Assembly: GCF_010723735.1 (NCBI RefSeq) | Contig: NZ_BLLB01000002.1 | Location: 5,456,001-5,520,000, forward strand | DNA: 64,000 nucleotides | Direction of reading: 5' to 3' | DNA from: Mycolicibacterium hippocampi | GTDB taxonomy: Bacteria; Actinomycetota; Actinomycetes; Mycobacteriales; Mycobacteriaceae | In this document: positions 57,848 to 64,000 of the stretch, piece after piece | Layout: every line of letters begins with the position of its first letter | How positions within the stretch are numbered: the first letter of the stretch is position 1 | Position numbers and translations under genes: made by a program | The notes under the pieces: generated by a model | Told to the model about the DNA's origin: nothing | Databases searched by the model: none | What the model saw: the letters and a program-made list of their open reading frames with translations, nothing else

Positions 57848-59560
57848 CTACTGGGTACCTTCTGCGTACCACGTCCGGAAACGGTCGTACTTGGGCATCT
57901 CCTCGGAGTTCGCCGTCGGGTCGATGCACACATGCACCACACCGACTTTGCCGCTGGCGTACGCACGGGCTATCGCCGGGCCGATCTCGTCTTCCTTCTC
58001 GACGTACTCACCGTGGCAGCCGAAGCCCTCGGCGATCTTGTCCATCCGGACATCCTTGCTCCAGTGCACGCCGGGCTGCGGTGACGGCTGGGTGAAGGTG
58101 CGCTTGTACACCCCCACCTCGAGGCCCCACTGGTGGTCGACACCGACCACACAGACCAGCGGCAGGTTCAGCCGCGCCGCAGTCTCCAATTCCGCGATGT
58201 GGAACAGGAATGCCGAGTCACTGGTCAGCAGCATCACCGGACGCTTGCCCCCCTCGGCGACGGAGGCGCCGACGGCATACGGCAGTCCCGTGCCCAGGTG
58301 TCCGAAGTTCTGGTTCCAGATGACGTCGCGCGGCTTGGCCTGCGAGTAGGTCCATTGGAAGATCACGGTGGCGCCGCCGTCGCGCACCATGATGCCGTCC
58401 TCGAGCTCTTTGAATGCTTTGGTCGCCTCGACCACGTAGCGCGCCGGGTGCACCGGGGTGCGTCCGCTCGGGGCCTCTTCGGCCACCCTCGCCAGTTCCG
58501 CGGCATCGGCTTTGACGAGCGCCTCGAGGTCCGCCGACGGTGCACGCGGGGTGTCGCGAAGCGCTTCGACGAGTTGCGGCACCACCCCGCGCAGATCGCC
58601 GACCAGTGGGACGTCGACGGGGCGGTTCACGCCGATCGCGGTCGGATCCTGCTCGACCAGAACCCACTTGCGCTTCGCGTCGTTGCCGGCCCAGTGCTGG
58701 GTCCGCCCGTAGTGCATGGGCTCACCGAGCTCGGTGCCCAGCGCGACGCACAGGTCGGACTTCTCGACCGCCTCGTTGGCGGCCGGGGAGAACAGGTAGG
58801 GAAAGGTCCGGTCCTGCAGTCCCGGGATGTATGACGTGCCGCCGGAGGTCTGGATCACCGGGCAGCCCATCAGGTCGGCCAGCTCCTTGACCTCCTGCTG
58901 GGTGCGTGAGGTGTGGACGCCGTGGCCGACGAGCAGGATGGGGCTTTCGGCTTCACGGATCAGCCTGACCGCTTCGGCCACCTCCTTCTCACCGGCACCG
59001 TGGTCGACGAGGCGATACCAGCTGGGCGGCAACGGCTCCGGGACGTCGAGCTCCTCGAGGATGACGTGCGACGGATACTCGATGTAGCTGGGGCCGGGGG
59101 TGCCGGACATCGAGCGGCGGATGGCCTCGCGGATGATCTCGTCGGTCTGGTCGGCGTACTCGATCGAGCTGCTGTATTTGACCGAAGGCGTGAAAAGCCC
59201 TTCCTGCTGGATGAATTGGATGCGTCCGCGGCGTACCCGCCGTTCGGTCACGCGGGCCCGCTGACCGCCGAGGAAGATCACCGGTGAGTTCTCCACCAGC
59301 GCGCACATCATGGCCCCGGCGATGTTGGCCACCCCGGGCCCGAGCGTGCCGATGCACAGGCCGGGTCTGCCGGTCATCCGGGACGCCGCTTCGGCCATGA
59401 AGCCGGCGCTGAGCTCGTGGTGCGGCGCGACGACCGACCAGCCCCTTGCTTCGGCTTCGGTGAACATGTGCACGAAGTTGGGGTCGGGGATGCCGAACAG
59501 CGTGTTGACCCCCTCGGCCTCGAACAGGTCGAGAATGCGTTTGTAGACGGGTACGCCCAT
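57848..59560 (-). CDS. Thiamine-pyrophosphate enzyme (acetolactate-synthase-like)
   Basis: A 570-aa three-domain TPP enzyme. The catalytic Glu49 is in APHHELSAGF. The central domain starts near 190 (SPILLVGHGVHTSRTQQEV). The C-terminal PP domain has FGHLGTGLPYAVGASV. The cofactor metal motif GDGx(~26)NN reads SDS...VVGVDHQWG here, so Gly-Asp-Gly and the Asn are not canonical. Acetolactate synthase, oxalyl-CoA- or benzoylformate-decarboxylase-like roles are all possible. It lies between ACAD genes and an aldehyde dehydrogenase; a decarboxylase delivering an aldehyde fits (inference). Confidence 0.85.
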   Translation of the reverse strand: MGVPVYKRILDLFEAEGVNTLFGIPDPNFVHMFTEAEARGWSVVAPHHELSAGFMAEAASRMTGRPGLCIGTLGPGVANIAGAMMCALVENSPVIFLGGQRARVTERRVRRGRIQFIQQEGLFTPSVKYSSSIEYADQTDEIIREAIRRSMSGTPGPSYIEYPSHVILEELDVPEPLPPSWYRLVDHGAGEKEVAEAVRLIREAESPILLVGHGVHTSRTQQEVKELADLMGCPVIQTSGGTSYIPGLQDRTFPYLFSPAANEAVEKSDLCVALGTELGEPMHYGRTQHWAGNDAKRKWVLVEQDPTAIGVNRPVDVPLVGDLRGVVPQLVEALRDTPRAPSADLEALVKADAAELARVAEEAPSGRTPVHPARYVVEATKAFKELEDGIMVRDGGATVIFQWTYSQAKPRDVIWNQNFGHLGTGLPYAVGASVAEGGKRPVMLLTSDSAFLFHIAELETAARLNLPLVCVVGVDHQWGLEVGVYKRTFTQPSPQPGVHWSKDVRMDKIAEGFGCHGEYVEKEDEIGPAIARAYASGKVGVVHVCIDPTANSEEMPKYDRFRTWYAEGTQ

Positions 59561-59570
59561 CAGTGCTCCT

Positions 59571-60572
59571 TCATCGGTATCGCTGCGCGAGTATTTTCCG
59601 TTGTGCTGCAGGTGAACCGAGCAAGGACCGGTTCAGTGCGGCGCGTTTGAGGTAGGTGTGGATCCCGCTCTCCCACGTGTAGCCGATGCCGCCGTGGAGC
59701 TGCATGGCCTTGCCTGCGACGTCGACGGCCGCCGAGCACGTGTACGACTTGGCCATCGCGGCCGCCACCCCCGCGTCGGCGTTGTCGGAGACGGCAGCCA
59801 CCGCTTGCGCGACGAGCTGGCGCGACACCTCGACGGCGACGAGCATGTCCGCGCATGCGTGCTTTACCGCCTGGAAGGACCCGATCGGACGACCGAACTG
59901 GTGGCGCATCTTCACGTAATCGACCGTGGCTGTCAGCATCTGCTCGGCCAGGCCCAGACTGTCGCAGGCGAGCGCCACTGCGGCGCGGTCCTGGAAGGCC
60001 CGGATGGCCGCCGTAGGTGCACCGGCGAATGGCAGCACCTCGTCGATCTCCGCGGCGTCGGCGGTGACGGTGGCCAGCCGGCGGGTCTCGTCGGCCACGG
60101 GTTGTGCCCGCACAGTCAGCGCGGCGGACGCCACGACCGCGACCCCGGAACCGCCGATCAGCAACAGCCGGTCCGCGCCGACAGCGTCGGCCACGAACTC
60201 TGCGTGCCCAGTCGCCCGACCGCCGTCGATCACGAAGTCACCTGCCACCGCGCACAGCCTGCTGCTGCCGTCGGCGACGGCGCTGAACAGCTCGTCTCGT
60301 AGCCGGCTGTGCTGCAGCTGGTTCAGCAGTCCGACGACGAGCGCCGCGCAGCCCAGGTAGCCGGCGGTGCCCGCTGCTCTGCCGATCTGATCGAGGATCA
60401 CGGCGGTCTCGCCGAAGGTCGCGCCGGCGCCGCCGAGCTGCTCGGGTACCTCCAGCCCGGTCCAGCCGGCGTCGACCAGCACTGCCCAGCCGACCTCTCG
60501 ATCCTTGGCCAGCAACTCACCGGCGACAGACCGCAGCTCGTCGTGAAACTCCGCGAACTCGTTGGCGGCCAT
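59571..60572 (-). CDS. Acyl-CoA dehydrogenase, small/beta-type subunit
   Basis: A 333-aa ACAD-like protein, shorter than classical ACADs (~385). FEFAEFHDELRSVAGELL-like N-terminus, LGCAALVVGLL, then the C-terminal helical domain with VDYVKMRHQFGRPIGSFQAV and the signature QLHGGIGYTWESGIHTYLKRA. ATG 60572 overlaps the stop of the larger ACAD gene (TGATG). With it, it probably forms an alpha2beta2 enzyme like those of mycobacterial steroid degradation (inference from pairing). Confidence 0.85.
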   Translation of the reverse strand: MAANEFAEFHDELRSVAGELLAKDREVGWAVLVDAGWTGLEVPEQLGGAGATFGETAVILDQIGRAAGTAGYLGCAALVVGLLNQLQHSRLRDELFSAVADGSSRLCAVAGDFVIDGGRATGHAEFVADAVGADRLLLIGGSGVAVVASAALTVRAQPVADETRRLATVTADAAEIDEVLPFAGAPTAAIRAFQDRAAVALACDSLGLAEQMLTATVDYVKMRHQFGRPIGSFQAVKHACADMLVAVEVSRQLVAQAVAAVSDNADAGVAAAMAKSYTCSAAVDVAGKAMQLHGGIGYTWESGIHTYLKRAALNRSLLGSPAAQRKILAQRYR

Positions 60573-61726
60573 CACACCACGCTCGGCTCTCGCGGCAAGC
60601 CGAGTCCGCGTTCGGCGATGATGCTCCGCTGGATCTCGCTGGCGCCGCCGGGGATGGTCCATTCCCAGGAGCCGACGAAATCCAGAACCCAGGAACCGGA
60701 TTCCCAGCCGCTCGACATCGGTTTCGTCAACACGGTGTGCGCTTCGGGGCCGGTGATCTCGACGGCGAAGTCGGTGAGCCGCTGCAGCAGCTCGCTGTAG
60801 TACAGCTTGACGATCGACGCGTCCGCCGGCCCTCGGGGGCCGTGCTCGACGAGTCGTCGGCACAATCCCCGCAGTCCGGTGATCTCCGTCTCGAAAGCCG
60901 CGAGCCGATCGGCCACGACCGGATCGTCGACCGGCGCGGACCGCAGCAGCCGCCGGAACCCGGCATTGGCGAGGCGTTCGGCGAGCTCCAGCATCGTCAT
61001 ACCGCGCTCGGCGCCGAGGGTCTCCTGGGCCACCTGCCAACCGGCGTTCTCGGCTCCGATCAGGTTGGCCGCGGGGATCCTGACGTCGTCGAGGAAGATC
61101 TCGCAGAAGTGGGAGTCACCGATCGCGTTGCGGATCGGGCGCACCACCACACCGGGCGTCGTCATGTCCAGCAGGAAATACGAGATGCCCTGTCGTTTCG
61201 GAGCTTCGGGATCGGTGCGGGCCAGCAGCAGGCACCAGTCGGCGTGCATTCCTCCGCTGGCCCAGAGCTTCTGCCCGTTGACCACGAACTCGTCGCCGAC
61301 CCGGCGCGCGGTGGTGCGCAGTGACGCGAGGTCCGACCCGGCCTCGGGTTCGGAGAATCCCTGCACCCAGATCTCGCCTTCGAGGATCGCGGGCAGATGC
61401 CGCCGCCGCTGCTCCTCGGTCCCGGCAACCAGCAGCGTCGACGCGGCGTGGTGGATTCCGACGAACGCGAGCACCAACCGGGGCGCGTCGTGGGCGGCCA
61501 GTTCCTGGTAGAGCACCACCTGTCGCTCCACCGGGAGGCCGCCTCCCCATTCGGCGGGCCAGTGCGGCACCGCGAAGCCCGCGCTGTGCAATTCGGCGAA
61601 CCACGCCTTCTGGAACCGGACGAACTCCTGCTCATCGGCGCCGGACTGCGACTCACGCCAGTCGCGGGCGACGTGCTCGGTGCACCAGGCCCGGACCTCG
61701 ACCCGGAAGTCGTCGAGCTCGCTCAT
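60572..61726 (-). CDS. Acyl-CoA dehydrogenase, large/alpha-type subunit
   Basis: A 384-aa ACAD. GFAVPHWPAEWGGG, the FAD/substrate motif WVQGFSEPEAGSDLASLRTTA, GQKLWASGGMHADWCLLLART, and the C-terminal WTIPGGASEIQRSIIAERGLGLP. The position of the usual catalytic Glu in the last motif is not Glu, consistent with catalysis shared with a partner subunit. ATG 61726 overlaps the stop of the next gene upstream. Coupled to the small subunit downstream. Confidence 0.88.
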   Translation of the reverse strand: MSELDDFRVEVRAWCTEHVARDWRESQSGADEQEFVRFQKAWFAELHSAGFAVPHWPAEWGGGLPVERQVVLYQELAAHDAPRLVLAFVGIHHAASTLLVAGTEEQRRRHLPAILEGEIWVQGFSEPEAGSDLASLRTTARRVGDEFVVNGQKLWASGGMHADWCLLLARTDPEAPKRQGISYFLLDMTTPGVVVRPIRNAIGDSHFCEIFLDDVRIPAANLIGAENAGWQVAQETLGAERGMTMLELAERLANAGFRRLLRSAPVDDPVVADRLAAFETEITGLRGLCRRLVEHGPRGPADASIVKLYYSELLQRLTDFAVEITGPEAHTVLTKPMSSGWESGSWVLDFVGSWEWTIPGGASEIQRSIIAERGLGLPREPSVV

Positions 61727-62640
61727 GAGTACAGCCCCGACAGTCCGCGCCGTCCAGCGGTACGCGTGAGGTGGTCGCGGGTGGCCGACAGCCCGAACGG
61801 CAGGCGGCGCAGCGGCTGGCTGTAGCGCGACAGCCACGACAGCGTGGTCTCGTCGCAGAAGCCGACCGCGCCGTGCAGCTGATGACACACCCGGAACACC
61901 ACCTCGGCCGCTTCGATCGCCGACATGCGCAGCGCGAGCGCGTCGTCGACGGCGTGCCGTTGGTCGGTGGCGATGCTCCACAGCGCGTGCTTGGCGAGGA
62001 TGTCCACGCCGCTGCGTTCGACTTCGGCGTCGGTCAGCTGGAACTGCACCCCCTGGAAGGACGACAGCGACTGGCCGAACTGCTTACGGAGGCTGACATG
62101 TGCGACGGTGAGCGCAATCGCGCGGTCCAGCATGCCCAGCAGGGTCCAGCACGGCAGCACGAGCGTCAGAGCGATGTCCCGGGCACCGGCGTCGTCGAGC
62201 GGGGTCAGGCCGAGTTCGGTGACGAAGCCCGGTTCGACGGGCCCCCGGCCGGTCACGAGCGCCCGACGGCCATCGATATCAACTGTGCCCCAACGTAGGT
62301 CGAGGCCCTCGACAGCGGCGGCCGGCCGGGGACCGCCGACGGCGATGAGCCCGTCGACGTCGAGATCGGGCGGGGTTGCCAGCCGTTCGGCCAGCGGGTA
62401 GGGCAACGCCCAGTGCCCGGCGCTGCGGCACAGCGCTGCTGCGGCCTCCAGTCCGTCTGCGTCGGTGCGCGGGTCGAGCTCCCATGCACCGAGTTCGTCG
62501 AGCACCGGACCCACGAGCGATTCCCGACTGCCGGGATCCGCTTCGGCCTGCACCACCAGCAGGTCGCCGCCTGCGGACTCGAAGGCGTGCAGAGCCTGGC
62601 GGCCGTACTCCGATGCGTCGTCGCTGAGGTCGAGGATCAT
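61723..62640 (-). CDS. Acyl-CoA dehydrogenase, small/beta-type subunit (second pair)
   Basis: A 305-aa ACAD-like protein with reduced N-terminal domain. The C-terminal domain has AHVSLRKQFGQSLSSFQGVQ and HQLHGAVGFCDETTLSWLSRYSQ (two parts). Overlaps by ATGA both the large ACAD upstream (62637) and the next ACAD downstream (61726). It likely pairs with the 386-aa protein encoded just upstream. Confidence 0.82.
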   Translation of the reverse strand: MILDLSDDASEYGRQALHAFESAGGDLLVVQAEADPGSRESLVGPVLDELGAWELDPRTDADGLEAAAALCRSAGHWALPYPLAERLATPPDLDVDGLIAVGGPRPAAAVEGLDLRWGTVDIDGRRALVTGRGPVEPGFVTELGLTPLDDAGARDIALTLVLPCWTLLGMLDRAIALTVAHVSLRKQFGQSLSSFQGVQFQLTDAEVERSGVDILAKHALWSIATDQRHAVDDALALRMSAIEAAEVVFRVCHQLHGAVGFCDETTLSWLSRYSQPLRRLPFGLSATRDHLTRTAGRRGLSGLYS

Positions 62641-63797
62641 CGGCCACCGCCTGCGGCCAACATCGAGCGGGACAACAAGATCCGTTGCATCTCGATGCTT
62701 CCCGACGACACGGTGGACGCCTGCGAGTAGCGCCAGTGGTCTTCGACCTCTCCGAGGAACCACCGCGCGCGATGATCGTCGTGGCCGACCTCGGCGGCGA
62801 TGTCCATCAGCACCTCGGCGCTGTCCTGGTCCAGTTTGGTGACCGCGATCCGATAAGCGGATGCGTCACCCGGGGTGATCCGGCCACTGCTCTGCAGCGT
62901 CACGACCCGGTAAGCCAGCAGCCGGGCGCGGCGACAGTGTGTCAGCATCCGGATCCACCGGCCTCGCAGCTCGGCGGGCAGTACTTCCCAGCGCGGTCCC
63001 AGTACCGTGGGCGCGGCCGCGAGCAGACGTTCACAGCGGGCGTACCGCGCGATGCCGACGCGCTCGAACGACATCACGTCTTGCACGATCGACCAGCCCT
63101 GATCGACCGTGCCCAGCACATCCGCGCCGGTGACCCGCAGGTCGTCGAAGAACACCTCATTGAGGTGGTGCGGACCCAACATGGTGCGGATGGGCCGCAC
63201 CGTGATCGCCGGATCGTCCATCGGCACCAGAAAAATGGTCAGACCCTGCTGTTTCTTCTCACCGCGGGAGGTGCGGGCGAGCAGGAAACACCACTGCGCC
63301 ATCGTCGCGTAGGACGTCCAGATCTTCTGGCCGCTGACCGACCAGCCGCCTGCACCGTCGGGCCGGGCAGTGGTCCGCAGCGACGCCAGATCCGAACCCG
63401 CCTCGGGCTCGGAGAATCCCTGACACCAGATCACCTCACCCGCCGCGATGGGTGGCAGGTGCGTCCGCTGCTGTTCGGCTGTGCCGTGCCGCATGATGAT
63501 CGGCCCTACCCAGTTGACCCCCATGTACTGGGCGCCGCGCGGCTCGTGGTGCGCCCACATCTCCTCCCGCACCACGGTCTGCTCCCAGACCGACGCTGCG
63601 CCACCGCCGAATTCCTCGGGCCACGCCAGGCACAGCAGGTTGCGCTCGGCCAGCGTGCGACAGAACTGCTGCGCGGTGGCGAGGTCGGCAGGGTCGTCGG
63701 TGAACGCACCGAGAAAGTGCTCTGGCACCTGCTCGTTCACCAGCCGGCGCAGCTCGCGCCGCAGATCACCGGCTCGTTTGCCCATGTCGAAGTCCAC
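62637..63797 (-). CDS. Acyl-CoA dehydrogenase, large/alpha-type subunit (second pair)
   Basis: A 386-aa ACAD: LLCLAWPEEFGGGAASVWEQ, IWCQGFSEPEAGSDLASLRTTA, GQKIWTSYATMAQWCFLLART, LGTVDQGWSIVQDVMSFERV, and the end VSSGSIEMQRILLSRSM. The catalytic-Glu position is Ser here. GTG 63797 or ATG 63785 starts it, 9 bp after the CoA-transferase gene. It forms the second alpha/beta pair with the 305-aa gene. Confidence 0.88.
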   Translation of the reverse strand: MDFDMGKRAGDLRRELRRLVNEQVPEHFLGAFTDDPADLATAQQFCRTLAERNLLCLAWPEEFGGGAASVWEQTVVREEMWAHHEPRGAQYMGVNWVGPIIMRHGTAEQQRTHLPPIAAGEVIWCQGFSEPEAGSDLASLRTTARPDGAGGWSVSGQKIWTSYATMAQWCFLLARTSRGEKKQQGLTIFLVPMDDPAITVRPIRTMLGPHHLNEVFFDDLRVTGADVLGTVDQGWSIVQDVMSFERVGIARYARCERLLAAAPTVLGPRWEVLPAELRGRWIRMLTHCRRARLLAYRVVTLQSSGRITPGDASAYRIAVTKLDQDSAEVLMDIAAEVGHDDHRARWFLGEVEDHWRYSQASTVSSGSIEMQRILLSRSMLAAGGGR

Positions 63798-63805
63798 GGT
63801 GCCCC

Positions 63806-64000
63806 TTACCCGACCGCTGCGTCTGTTGTCGGCACCGCAGCGGCCAGACCGAGCTCGTCGAGCACCGCGGCCGTGTCGGCGCCGAGCTCCGGTGCCGGCC
63901 CGCGCACCCTGCCGGGGGTGCGGGAGAACCACGTCGGCACACCGGGGAACGTGACCGGCCCGTGCGGCGTATCGACGGTCTCGAACATGCCGACGGCGTT
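63806..64000 (-). CDS. CaiB/BaiF CoA-transferase (5' part outside window)
   Basis: The last ~64 residues of a protein entering from the right edge. The typical C-terminus of CaiB/BaiF (Frc-type III) CoA-transferases is visible: NAVGMFETVDTPHGPVTFPG, VPTWFSRTPGRVRGPAPELG and DTAAVLDELGL. It would activate a carboxylic acid to its CoA thioester for the two ACADs and is first in the visible part of the operon. Confidence 0.8.
   Translation of the reverse strand, partial: NAVGMFETVDTPHGPVTFPGVPTWFSRTPGRVRGPAPELGADTAAVLDELGLAAAVPTTDAAVG

Overview
The window is high-GC actinobacterial chromosome, and its gene content points to a Mycolicibacterium-like (probably fast-growing) mycobacterium. The evidence is two mycolic-acid cyclopropane-synthase-family methyltransferases beside a KasA/KasB-type ketoacyl synthase, a 13E12-family DUF222-HNH protein with an SOS box at its start, sigK-rskA, Ku and three-domain LigD, an F420-type luciferase-like oxidoreductase, and many short-chain dehydrogenases and acyl-CoA dehydrogenases. 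Most neighbouring genes on one strand overlap by ATGA, GTGA or TGATG junctions, so operons are easy to read.

Left arm (1-33616). It opens with a truncated ROK regulator, a KDPG-aldolase-fold protein lacking all three key catalytic residues, an MFS exporter, a VOC protein, a small HhH protein, RNase HI and the 13E12 HNH protein. Next come a frameshifted XRE/MmyB regulator, a TetR-controlled pair of SDR enzymes with a perfect 17-bp inverted-repeat operator, and two gene remnants. LigD and Ku (non-homologous end joining) follow, separated by a complete polyol uptake and catabolism locus: an ABC transporter, a SorC-type regulator, a mannitol-type dehydrogenase and a PfkB sugar kinase. After Ku lie a DUF559-like protein, an SDR plus DapB-like pair behind a KstR-like motif, two small secreted proteins, mntH, a fused gamma-glutamylcyclotransferase/poly-gamma-glutamate hydrolase, DUF1365-sigK-rskA, a YbdK-type ligase, an LLM oxidoreductase and an orphan cytochrome-oxidase subunit III/IV module.

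Integrated element (33766-43180). A 9.4-kb element sits in the 3' end of tRNA-Arg(CCU) between perfect 25-bp repeats. Every gene is on the minus strand: tyrosine integrase, excisionase, a primase/ATPase replication protein, HNH nuclease, small terminase, HK97-fold major capsid protein, small unknown genes and a membrane protein at the far end. It has no large terminase, portal, protease, tail or lysis genes. Next to the replication gene is a symmetric iteron array, six perfect GGGGTGTAC on one side and six inverted copies on the other, around an AT-rich core: a strong candidate replication origin. The whole looks like a capsid-encoding phage satellite with the general build of the M. tuberculosis phiRv1/phiRv2 prophage-like elements, but with a tyrosine integrase and a visible origin.

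Right arm (43200-64000). It holds an aldo/keto reductase with a divergent XRE regulator, a GAF-ANTAR regulator, a thiolase/carotenoid-oxygenase/tandem-HxlR operon, a CIRCE-controlled Hsp20, a GNAT/membrane pair, a DUF985 cupin, a BKACE-type enzyme, the mycolate methyltransferase pair with a Kas enzyme, a DUF2945 protein, and a minus-strand catabolic cluster. That cluster contains aldehyde dehydrogenase, a TPP enzyme, four acyl-CoA dehydrogenases arranged as two large/small pairs, and the end of a CoA-transferase, and it continues past the window.
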